Assembly (NCBI RefSeq): GCF_001700435.1
Contig: NZ_LYPC01000030.1
Span: 247,373 to 311,372, forward strand
Direction of reading: 5' to 3'
Source: Paenibacillus pectinilyticus
GTDB lineage: Bacteria > Bacillota > Bacilli > Paenibacillales > NBRC-103111
DNA: 64,000 nucleotides
In this document: one piece after another, positions 54,001-60,893 of the stretch
Layout of the letters: every line of letters starts with the position of its first letter
Position numbering within the stretch: position 1 is the stretch's first letter
Notes under the pieces: model-generated
What the model was told of the DNA's origin: nothing
Databases searched by the model: none
The model's input: only the letters and a program-made list of their open reading frames with translations
Translations under genes and position numbers: made by a program

Positions 54001-54141
54001 ATTGAAGTGACGGACCCGGCAACGGGCCGGAGCTATGCGTTCGAGCTGGAAGCCGAGCGTACCGTGATGTTCGCGGTGAATCGCGAAGGCGAAATGCTGG
54101 CCGTGTACCGACCTGAGCAGGTTCAGGTGGAGATGAGGTAG
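51025..54141 (+). CDS. Clan GH-A glycoside hydrolase, GH42/GH5-like, cytoplasmic
   Basis: 1038 residues, no signal peptide. N-terminal ThuA-like or sandwich region (about 1-340), TIM barrel with acid/base Glu499 (WDLINEPSMFN) and nucleophile Glu663 (SLIQETGIM), then a GATase-like trimerisation fold (LIIVPSAHNFSD, GGTLLFTGPLG) as in GH42 beta-galactosidases. Acts on an imported oligosaccharide; the sugar is not readable. GGAGGTTGAGACG precedes ATG 51025, and the ten codons upstream in frame lack a site. Confidence 0.82.
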   Translation: MSTTIIFYDDSFPYEGTRPDEKAVAQLAEIGRVVGAKELEEALAQGADNFIHLHGRYFPKSAWNAILGHARKGKGFVHVGSAPFRVPAYLGADGWELEIEQTTYHQQLQIHEILPVDDAPIARYAAHVELPLLADKEALLTIQPTVGFALHVTRTDDHPGQVGSSGPMDAHITPLLKGISNAGREVAAPIVLLENTKGSFAGGRWIFANIVTDDTFWSNGGTALLADLAAFTKRGVTEIWFKPNYACYDPGDRASLTVQLQTLALRTGASSENVSWTFELQVMKEGNAIPIWTTEFSMNASRELSFKKVNMPIDIEAGYYTAICTAVANTGETRTFNQGFWGYDADLLREGTPMSCDRDYFWKDGRPLPIVGMTYMTSDVARKFLFLPNVSVWDRDIAQMVKAGINLLRTGIWSAWRQVMFVDGHPYEEVLRSIDAFILTCKRHHIEVTFNFFAFTPELWEGVNPYLDPRSVEAQKRFISSVVSRHKETTNVHWDLINEPSMFNPNKPFAGPQSARDPFEHEAYVAWLENRHGDIRKLQERWNMSPDELPSFASVRLPDASEVNMNTTESVEKKGNPWLDYTLFTMDMHNRWAKELIATIRSINPAQLATVGQDEGLGAQRPSPFFYAEAVDYTTVHTWWLMDQLVWDGIFSKAPTKPSLIQETGIMYVETADGRAKRSEYELRNILERKYAYAFSTGGAGAVQWIWNINYYMNNINESHIGALRADGTEKPEADVSYDFGAFMGEIRDLFVGRKLEDVVAVFPYSNDFSTRKVAGDATAKLTRTLAYEMNVPFRGLSEYHLEALASDQPKLIIVPSAHNFSDAALETLTTHVRENGGTLLFTGPLGLNEYWAPTPRLTDIVGETVLSNIVREEAMVLDGKMMPVSFGGARIAQLNKEVALSDDGSWNSQHGIVCSYELGKGQLIWCPLPVELNERGDALEKLYSYAMKQAGVGAELTWVKGGQLPGIYGRKLSFEAGALLIFVSEFGVDTEIEVTDPATGRSYAFELEAERTVMFAVNREGEMLAVYRPEQVQVEMR

Positions 54142-54200
54142 AGGCGAGCGGGAGCGAAAGCGAGAGGGAGAGGGAAGGCAAGTTGAAAGGGATGTGTACC

Positions 54201-54395
54201 GCGTGAGTGGGATTTGTGGAATGTGGATATGAGTAAAGAGTGAGTGGAAAATGCAGAATGTGGAGATATGAGTGACGAGTGAGTGGGATATGCAGAATGT
54301 GGCGATGTGAGTGACGAGTGAGTGAAAAATGTAGAAAGTGAGTAAAGAGTGTGCGGAAATTGCAAGTTGTGGCGGTATGTATAACGAGTGAGTGT
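54201..54395 (+). repeat. 39-bp degenerate tandem repeat
   Basis: Exact 39-base register at 54229, 54268 and 54307, with a partial unit before and worn units after. Consensus parts: GTGAGTGACGAGTGAGTG and ATGCAGAATGTGG. No hairpin is evident. It lies between the GH-A stop and its terminator, so it would be transcribed as 3' untranslated RNA. Confidence 0.8.
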
Positions 54396-54400
54396 GCGAA

Positions 54401-54446
54401 AGAGTCCTTGTGCGAGAAGTTTCTCGTGCAAGGACTCTAGTTTTTT
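54401..54446 (+). terminator. Strong rho-independent terminator of the GH-A gene
   Basis: AGAGTCCTTGTGCGAGA (54401-54417) pairs with TCTCGTGCAAGGACTCT (54422-54438) over 17 positions with G-T pairs, loop AGTT, then six T. It is 260 bases after the stop codon, beyond the 39-bp repeats. Confidence 0.85.
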
Positions 54447-54549
54447 GAGTGGGAAATGCTTGTTGTTCAAAAGGGATAGTCACTCCAGAAGATTGCATAT
54501 TACAGTGGGGTAATCAGTCATAGATAGGCTTTAAGGTACGACTGGTTAT

Positions 54550-55160
54550 AAGTAGAAGAAATCGACTTACAAGTGTGCGAAAGAGGCAGGACGAGTGTGT
54601 AAGTCGAAGAAACCGACTTGCATGTGTGAGACAGAGGCAGAATGAGAGTGTAAGTAGAAGAAAACGACTTGCACGTGTGAGACAGAGGCAGAATGAGTGT
54701 GTAAGTCGAAGAAATCGACTTGCACGTGTGAGACAGAGGCAGAATGAGTGTGTAAGTCGAAGAAATCGACTTGCGTGTGTGCGACAGGGGGAGAATGAGA
54801 GTGTAAGTAGAAGAAATCGATTTGCACGTGTGCGACAGAGGTAGAATGAGAGTGTAAGTAGAAGAAATGGATTTGCACGTGTGCGACAGAGGCAGAACGA
54901 GTGTGTAAGTCGAAGAAATCGACTTACAAGTGTGCGATAGAGGCAGAAAGAGTGTGTAAGTCGAAGAAATCGACTTGCATGTGTGCGACAGAGGCAGAAT
55001 GAGAGTGTAAGTAGAAGAAATCGATTTGCGCGTGTGCGACAGAGGTAGAATGAGAGTGTAAGTAGAAGAAATCGATTTGCGCGTGTGCGACAGAGGTAGA
55101 ATGAGAGTGTAAGTAGAAAAAATCGATTTGCACCTGCTCCGCAGAGGCGATATGAGCCAA
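54550..55160 (+). repeat. Array of twelve 51-bp hairpin repeats
   Basis: Units begin at 54550, 54601, 54652, 54703, 54754, 54805, 54856, 54907, 54958, 55009, 55060 and 55111: twelve copies with no insertion or deletion. Each has AAGTCGA-AGAAA-TCGACTT (or an AAGTAGA/TCGATTT variant), then CACGTGTG, ACAGAGGCAGAATGAG and GTGT. The arms form a 7-bp hairpin. Because 51 is divisible by three, frames stay open through it on both strands, but these show only 17-residue repeats and no gene features. No unique spacers, so not CRISPR. Confidence 0.9.
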
Positions 55161-55545
55161 GATAGTCGGGAAACCCGACTATCTCAAGCTCCCCAGAGGC
55201 AAACCGAGCCAAGATAGTCGGGAAATCCGACTATCTCAAGCTCCACAGAGGCAACGTGAGTGAAGATAGTCGGGAAACCCGACTATCTCAAGCTCCCCAG
55301 AGGCAAACCGAGCCAAGATAGTCGGGAAATCCGACTATCTCAAGCTCCGCAGAGGCGATATGAGCCAAGATAGTCGGGAAACCCGACTATCTCAAGCTCC
55401 ACAGAGGCAACGCGAGTGAAGATGGTCGGAAAACCCGACTATCTCAAGCTCCGCAGAGGCAAACCGAGCCAAGATAGTCGGAAAACCCGACTATCTCATG
55501 CTCCGCAAGGTAACCCGAGCCAAGGTAGTCGGTATTGCAAGCCCC
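55154..55545 (+). repeat. Array of seven to eight 52-bp hairpin repeats
   Basis: Units are anchored at AGTCGG positions 55164, 55216, 55268, 55320, 55372, 55424 and 55476 (exact 52-base period), with a worn copy at 55527. Each has a stem AGATAGTCGGG/CCCGACTATCT with an AAA loop (or a 10-bp version with loop GAAAT), then CAAGCTCC, CAGAGGCAA and GAG. It follows the 51-bp array directly and shares its hairpin position and AGAGGC block. Confidence 0.9.
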
Positions 55546-55562
55546 CCGGCTCTGCCATACAC

Positions 55563-55595
55563 AAAAAAGCCCCTCAGGACACCACCTGAGGGCTT
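55563..55595 (-). terminator. Rho-independent terminator of the abrB-like gene
   Basis: Read on the minus strand: AAGCCCTCAGG, loop TGGTGT, CCTGAGGGGCTT, then six T. It closes the AbrB gene and separates it from the repeat array. Confidence 0.85.
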
Positions 55596-55634
55596 CATAA
55601 CATGCTTCTTAGCGGTAGTTGTGTTCCCGATCCC

Positions 55635-55871
55635 CTAGGCAATCTCATCAATGCAGGTACCGCAAACAAGCTTACCCTTGAAATAGGTCATATTCTCGAA
55701 GTTTCCACAAAAGACACATGCGGGCATGTATTTTTTGAGTGTGATCCGCTCTGGATCGACGTAGACTTCGATGGCGTCACCGATATCAATATGCAGTGTG
55801 CGTCGCAGCTCAATAGGTAATACAATCCGACCCAACTCGTCAACTTTTCTAACAATTCCCGTCGATTTCAC
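55635..55871 (-). CDS. abrB: AbrB-family transition-state regulator with CxxC tail
   Basis: 78 residues. The N-terminal swapped-hairpin domain is almost canonical AbrB (MKSTGIVRKVDELGRIVLP, IELRRTLHIDIGDAIEVYVD). The C-terminal half differs from B. subtilis AbrB: it has CVFCGNF and VCGTCIDEIA, two CxxC pairs that may bind zinc. Start is GTG at 55871 with GGGGG seven bases upstream. DNA-binding global regulator; target genes not visible. Confidence 0.9.
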   Translation of the reverse strand: MKSTGIVRKVDELGRIVLPIELRRTLHIDIGDAIEVYVDPERITLKKYMPACVFCGNFENMTYFKGKLVCGTCIDEIA

Positions 55872-56107
55872 ACGTTAGCCCCCTTTAATTTATGAACGAA
55901 GCATCCTCAAATCTGTGTAGTAAGGTATTCCACATTTGAACTCAAATTCCTTTTATTTACTACTTGTGATTTCGAAATAAGTGATGCAATTGAGGTGGAG
56001 GTATTTGTGTCCCGAGGTTATAATGAAAACGTGTGCATTGGAGAATGAGGAGAACGAGGTCATGAAGAGAATACATCTTTTAACCAAAATCAAGGGAGGC
56101 ATTTGAC

Positions 56108-57193
56108 ATGGGGATAACCAGATTCAGTTTGGTCGGCGGAGCAGGCTTTCGCGCACAATATTATCTGCGTATTGCACAGGCCCTGCCTGAACATTTTCAA
56201 ATAAGCGGTATGGTAGTAAGAGACGAGTCGAAAGGCAAAGAGATGGAGCAGAAATGGGGGACTGCGACCTATCGGACGCTTGAACAGCTGCTAGCGAACG
56301 AAAAGCCGGACTTTGTTGTCGTATCCGTTAATGTTTCCGAGGTCGTTAACTATGTCTTACAATTGGCGGAGTTAGGCATTCCTGCTTTGTTGGAGACGCC
56401 TCCTGCACCTGATCTTGCGGGACTGGAGCAGCTACATAAGCAATTAACGCTTCATGGTGCACGTGTCCAAGTGGCAGAGCAGTATCAATTTTATCCGATG
56501 CAAGAAGCACGGTATGGGTTGATTCAATCCGGTCAATTAGGCAGAATTACGGAGACAACGGTATCGATTTCCCAAACGTATCATGCGGTAAGCTTAATGC
56601 GGAAGATGCTGGGGATCACTTACGAAGAAGTTAACATTAGAGCCATGCGCTTCGAATCGAATTGGGTTCAGGGTCCTACGCGAAGTGGGCCGCCGACGGA
56701 GGATAAACTTATTCCTTTACAACGCGATTTGGCGTGGCTGGATTTCGGCGATCGACTGGGGATTTATGACTTCACGAATAACCAGCATAGGTCATGGGTG
56801 AGATCCAATCATTTATCAGTGAGGGGAGAACGGGGCGAAATCTTTGATGATCGTGTTCTGATTCAGCAGGATTCGTGCACGGAAATGCGCCTAGACCTTA
56901 AGCGAATGAACAGAGGGGAATTGGAAAACGCCGAAGGCTATTACTTGAAAGGAATTCTTTGTGGCGAACGCTGGATCTATGAGAATCCGTTTGCACCAGC
57001 AAGGTTGTATGACGATGAAATCGCGATTGCCACCTGTCTGCAAAAAATGGCCGATTATGCGCGCGGCGGAGCTAGCTTCTATAGTCTTGCAGAGGCTTCG
57101 CAGGATCATTATCTGGGGATGATGATTGAAAAAGCGATTCAAACAGGGGAAACGATCACAGCGGGGCCCCGCTGCTGGGCAACTGCCACATAG
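56108..57193 (+). CDS. Gfo/Idh/MocA-family oxidoreductase with altered EKP motif
   Basis: 361 residues. N-terminal Rossmann strand FSLVGGAGFRAQYYL and the family's second domain. The usual catalytic EKP motif reads Glu96-Thr97-Pro98 (LLETPPAPD), so the lysine that normally contacts cofactor and substrate is missing. GGGAGG precedes ATG 56108. Either a redox enzyme with a shifted mechanism or a non-catalytic sugar sensor; function not assigned. Confidence 0.8.
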   Translation: MGITRFSLVGGAGFRAQYYLRIAQALPEHFQISGMVVRDESKGKEMEQKWGTATYRTLEQLLANEKPDFVVVSVNVSEVVNYVLQLAELGIPALLETPPAPDLAGLEQLHKQLTLHGARVQVAEQYQFYPMQEARYGLIQSGQLGRITETTVSISQTYHAVSLMRKMLGITYEEVNIRAMRFESNWVQGPTRSGPPTEDKLIPLQRDLAWLDFGDRLGIYDFTNNQHRSWVRSNHLSVRGERGEIFDDRVLIQQDSCTEMRLDLKRMNRGELENAEGYYLKGILCGERWIYENPFAPARLYDDEIAIATCLQKMADYARGGASFYSLAEASQDHYLGMMIEKAIQTGETITAGPRCWATAT

Positions 57194-57212
57194 ACGTGGT
57201 GCATGCCAGCAG
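57172..57212 (+). terminator. Nested hairpin at the end of the Gfo/Idh gene
   Basis: CTGCTGG (57172-57178) pairs with CCAGCAG (57206-57212), enclosing GCA/TGC and CCAC/GTGG. It spans the stop codon between converging genes. No T tract, so termination is uncertain. Confidence 0.35.
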
Positions 57213-57237
57213 ACATTGGCCCTTCGACATTGATCAT

Positions 57238-58101
57238 TTAATCAACGAGTTTAACATCGACAATGACTTCCAAATTCTGTGTACCTGAGCCGCGATAGAC
57301 ACCTTTGACAGGTACGATATCGTTGTAATCTCGGCCGTGACCGAGCTTGATATACCGCCAATTGACTTCACAATTGTTCGTCGGATCGTAACCGAACCAT
57401 CCGGATCCAGGGATGAGACATTCCACCCAGGCATGGGATGCTTGCGTGAAATCCGCACTGCCTCCTTGCAGGTCACCAACGAAATGGTAGCCGCTCACGT
57501 ACCTGGTTGGGATGGCTTTATCTCGGCAAATCGCGATCATAAAATGTGAGTAGTCCTGACAAACACCACGTCGTAACTTAAGCATTTCGCCAACGGTGGT
57601 TCCCACGGACGTAGCCGAGGGGTCGTAGGTGAAGTCGCGATGGATCGTGGTGTAGATGGTGCGAAGCAGCTCATACAAGCTTACATTTTCATCGACAATT
57701 GCATCTGAGTATACCTTGAGTTCTGGCGTTAGCCCCGTATAGCTGGTGGGCAGCAAGTATTCGGCATACTCGTTCTGGAAAACATCGCCGAGCCGCTGTG
57801 CTTTATCTTCATACGGAGAGGGAACGGCCACAGGGTTATTATCGTTGACTTGCGTTACGACCGTGGAGACCATCTTAATCGTGAGCTCACGATGAAATTT
57901 ATTGACTGTAAAGGCATGTACGCGATTATGAAAATAATCGGAGTACGTGAAGAAGGCGGAGACGGGCTCCGTTGTAATGGCATGATGATAGCAGGCCTGA
58001 CGACCGTCCGTTAACGGGGTAAGCCGGATTTCATTGACACTGTCCTGTGCGGAGTCGGTGTAGGAGTAGCGAGTAATGTGGGTGATTTCCAACTTTTTCA
58101 T
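57238..58101 (-). CDS. Transglutaminase-like protein of the ATP-grasp/alpha-E system
   Basis: 287 residues. N-terminal bacterial transglutaminase region (ITHITRYSYTDSAQ), then the cysteine-protease-like core with Cys in RRGVCQDYSHFM, His in QASHAWVECL and Asp in GYDPTNN. Third gene of the conserved trio; starts within the alpha-E stop (ATGA). Known context: this trio was described as a possible amidoligase/peptide-tag system (Iyer and colleagues), but the substrate is not established. Confidence 0.9.
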   Translation of the reverse strand: MKKLEITHITRYSYTDSAQDSVNEIRLTPLTDGRQACYHHAITTEPVSAFFTYSDYFHNRVHAFTVNKFHRELTIKMVSTVVTQVNDNNPVAVPSPYEDKAQRLGDVFQNEYAEYLLPTSYTGLTPELKVYSDAIVDENVSLYELLRTIYTTIHRDFTYDPSATSVGTTVGEMLKLRRGVCQDYSHFMIAICRDKAIPTRYVSGYHFVGDLQGGSADFTQASHAWVECLIPGSGWFGYDPTNNCEVNWRYIKLGHGRDYNDIVPVKGVYRGSGTQNLEVIVDVKLVD

Positions 58102-59057
58102 GCAATAACCTCCTCCCGAGAGGGAAAAAAGACTTTCGACATCCGTGCGCCCATGAGGTTGCAGGAATCCAGAAGTGTTTGTAATGTCGACTCTAACTTG
58201 CCAGACTTTAGATCATCTTCATCCATACAGGCGAGGTTCGCTTTTACTTTGCCAGCGAGCTTGGCGAGCTTATGCACCGCGTGATTCAACTCTGGATCAT
58301 CCAATTGAATGCCATTGAACGAACGTTCCAAGGATTGAATGGAGAAAGAGACGGAGCGCGGGAAGGTCTCATTTAACAGCAGAAATTTAATAATACTGTT
58401 CAAATTAACCGTGTCCGCATACTCTTTGCGGTACGATTCGTAGCCGCTGACGGATTTGAGGACGGCGAGCATAAGCGGATAGGAGGAGAAGTCCTCCTTG
58501 GCATACTCGGAGCAGAGCGATTGCAGCAACCGAAGCAGATTCTCTGCTCGTTCTAAGTAGCGGCCCGCCTCGACGAAATGCCATTCATTCTCACGAGGCA
58601 TAACGGACGTGGCTGCGCCTTGGAACATAGAGAGCGTATCGCGAATAAAGCGATAGAAGAGATGAGGCGAATCATTCGTGATATCGCGGACTTCTTTTTC
58701 TTTGAGCCATAAATAGAGGCCATTCATAATGTCCCAGAGCTCAGAGGGCATTTTCTCACGAATATTTCGCAGGTTGGCCCGTGCATGGTTGGTGCATGCG
58801 AGCAAGGAATTCGAATTATTTTTATCCAGCGTAATGTACTGGAGCACGTGCTGTTCGGTGAAGCTGCCATACTGTTCAATAAACGCAGCGCGATCACCAA
58901 TCGTATCAATTAATCGGCTCCAAGATTGACCATTGCTGGCCTCTTTATCCTCACGGATATGATAGTACACGTCGATTAGCCTAGCGTGGTTCTCTGTTCT
59001 TTCCGAATATCTACCGATCCAGAATAAAGCTTCCGCTGTACGTCCCATCATTACCAT
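58098..59057 (-). CDS. Alpha-E domain protein
   Basis: 319 residues, all-helical, with the family opening ALFWIGRYSERTENHARLID and the ERAENLLRLL helix. GGAGG precedes the ATG at 59057. It always travels with a circularly permuted ATP-grasp protein; its reaction is unknown. Coupled to the transglutaminase gene by a 4-base overlap. Confidence 0.9.
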   Translation of the reverse strand: MVMMGRTAEALFWIGRYSERTENHARLIDVYYHIREDKEASNGQSWSRLIDTIGDRAAFIEQYGSFTEQHVLQYITLDKNNSNSLLACTNHARANLRNIREKMPSELWDIMNGLYLWLKEKEVRDITNDSPHLFYRFIRDTLSMFQGAATSVMPRENEWHFVEAGRYLERAENLLRLLQSLCSEYAKEDFSSYPLMLAVLKSVSGYESYRKEYADTVNLNSIIKFLLLNETFPRSVSFSIQSLERSFNGIQLDDPELNHAVHKLAKLAGKVKANLACMDEDDLKSGKLESTLQTLLDSCNLMGARMSKVFFPSREEVIA

Positions 59058-59090
59058 GTCTCTTGGCCTCCATTCGAATTATACGTCACG

Positions 59091-60545
59091 TTAACGAATG
59101 ACCCACGTATCCTTACAGCCCCCGCCTTGCGATGAATTCACCACGAGGGATCCTTCCTTCAAAGCAACCCGTGTAAGTCCGCCGGGAATCACTTGAATAT
59201 CTTCACCCGCAATGACAAAAGCACGCAAATCAATATGCCTAGCCGCCATCTGACCCTCCATCATGACAGGTGCTCGCGATAATTGGATCGTGGGTTGCGC
59301 GATATAGCGATCCGGGTTTGCGATGATTTTAAGCCGAAAATCAGCGATCTCAATGTCCGAAGCCGACGGTCCAATCAGCATGCCATAGCCGCCTGAAAGA
59401 GAGGTTTCTTTGACAACCATTTCATTCAAATGCTGTAGAACATAGTCCCGCTCATCGGGGCGCGCGAGAATATACGTAGGTACATTGTTCAGAATAGGTT
59501 CTTCATTCAAGTAGTAACGAATCATATCAGGTACAAAAGCATAAATCGCTTTATCATCCGCGACACCCGTTCCAGGTGCATTGACGATGTTGATATTACC
59601 GGCGCGATAAGCGTTCATGATGCCAGCGACACCAAGCATAGAGCTCGGATCGAAAGCGAGTGGATCTAGGAAATCATCGTCAATGCGGCGATAGAGTACG
59701 TCAATCTGACGAAGTCCTTTGATACCGCGGATATACACTTTATGGTCAATGACAACGAGGTCGTGCCCTTCAACAAGCTCTAATCCCATTTGTTGAGCGA
59801 GGAACGTATGCTCGAAGTAAGCGGAGTTATAACAGCCTGGTGTCAACAGTCCTATGACCGGATCTGACTTACCAGAAGGACTCAATTTACGAAGTGCGGT
59901 CAGAAACACATTTAAGCTATGCTCAATATCTTGAATGGAATGAGAGAAGACGAGTTCAGGGAATAAATGCGTCATAATCGATCTGCTTTTGTATAAATAA
60001 GAGAAGCCTGAAGGGGAACGCAGGTTATCTTCAAGAACGAAGTATTCCCCGTGCTCATCTCGAATCAAATCAATCCCAGAGGCCGTAATATAAACATCAT
60101 TGGGTATAGATAGTCGCATCATCTCAGGGCGGAAATAGCAGTTAGACAGCACCATTTTCCGAGGAATAATCCCATCTTTCAAGATGGCTTGATCATGATA
60201 AATATCTTTGAGAAAAAGGTTAAGTGCCTTAACTCGCTGCTTCAATCCGCGTTCTAGCTTCAGCCATTCATCTTGCGGAATAATTCTAGGAATCGGGTCA
60301 AAAGGAAGCGTGCGCTCCAAAGCCTCCGTTTGATCTGGGCTGTACAAGGTGAACGTAATGCCTTCTTCCATCATTCGTTTCATGGTAGCTGATTGACGCT
60401 TGCTAAGATTACCAGCTTTCATCGACATAAATTGAAGGAAGACACTTTGATAATGGGGTCGAACCGAGTACGCGTTCATAAACATTTCATCAAAAAAAGG
60501 ACGAGGATCATAAGGGGTAGTGACCAGATTCTCAGGTTTGGACAT
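59091..60545 (-). CDS. Circularly permuted ATP-grasp protein (type 2)
   Basis: 484 residues. Signature EGITFTLYSPDQ near the front, the FVLEDNLRSPSGFSY strand that binds metal-ATP, NAPGTGVADDKAIYAFVPDM, and GGYGMLIGPSAS. Presumed peptide- or amide-bond ligase. First gene of the trio, preceded by AGGGAGC and by the structured leader at 60554-60616. Ends 33 bases before the alpha-E gene. Confidence 0.92.
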   Translation of the reverse strand: MSKPENLVTTPYDPRPFFDEMFMNAYSVRPHYQSVFLQFMSMKAGNLSKRQSATMKRMMEEGITFTLYSPDQTEALERTLPFDPIPRIIPQDEWLKLERGLKQRVKALNLFLKDIYHDQAILKDGIIPRKMVLSNCYFRPEMMRLSIPNDVYITASGIDLIRDEHGEYFVLEDNLRSPSGFSYLYKSRSIMTHLFPELVFSHSIQDIEHSLNVFLTALRKLSPSGKSDPVIGLLTPGCYNSAYFEHTFLAQQMGLELVEGHDLVVIDHKVYIRGIKGLRQIDVLYRRIDDDFLDPLAFDPSSMLGVAGIMNAYRAGNINIVNAPGTGVADDKAIYAFVPDMIRYYLNEEPILNNVPTYILARPDERDYVLQHLNEMVVKETSLSGGYGMLIGPSASDIEIADFRLKIIANPDRYIAQPTIQLSRAPVMMEGQMAARHIDLRAFVIAGEDIQVIPGGLTRVALKEGSLVVNSSQGGGCKDTWVIR

Positions 60546-60553
60546 CGCAGCTC

Positions 60554-60616
60554 CCTGGTTTCATCTTTATGCTTTCGGAAGCTACATGAAGCTATGGGCC
60601 CGAAGCAGAAACCAGG
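60554..60616 (-). ncRNA. Candidate structured leader RNA before the ATP-grasp gene
   Basis: On the minus strand CCTGGTTTC (60616-60608) pairs perfectly with GAAACCAGG (60562-60554), whose last bases run into the AGGGAGC ribosome site. Inside, GCTTCGG pairs with CCGAAAGC, and an AGCT/AGCT stem caps it. The fold could hide the ribosome site. No known riboswitch class is recognised. The rest of the 348-base gap to the chemoreceptor gene is AT-rich with no clear gene. Confidence 0.45.
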
Positions 60617-60893
60617 CCTCCTTTCTGATCTAAGTTCTTTATTTGTTAGATAAGTTAACACTTTGTAATGGTGAACTCTGGTTTTCATACTATTGTAAAT
60701 TTTTCAGAAAATTATGTCAATATAGCTTACATATAAAAATATCGACAGAATTCATGTTAATTTTGTAAAAGAAAGCGATGCTCTTGAATATTCAGTAATT
60801 TATCTTGCTTATCTCACCAAATCGCTATAAAATTGTCGAATATGATAAATGTTAAATAAAGTCACAGCAAATGTGATAAGAGGGGGCTGCGGT

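Noticed and set aside
53585..54498. Minus-strand open frames over the end of the GH-A gene and the 39-bp repeats
   Set aside because: They lie antisense to a clearly coding region or to tandem repeats and show no domain.
54575..54844. Arg-rich open frame on the plus strand through the repeats
   Set aside because: Same repeat artefact in another frame; no start context or family resemblance.
54514..55212. Long open frame on the minus strand with 17-residue repeats
   Set aside because: It exists because 51 is a multiple of three; it fails in the 52-bp array, has no ribosome site, and its composition is just the translated repeat.
54540..55545. CRISPR array
   Set aside because: The whole period is repeated with no unique spacers, the units are tandem, and no cas genes are present.
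60476..60688. Small minus-strand frame across the ATP-grasp leader
   Set aside because: It overlaps the start of the real gene in another frame and lacks a ribosome site; the pairing pattern explains the sequence better.
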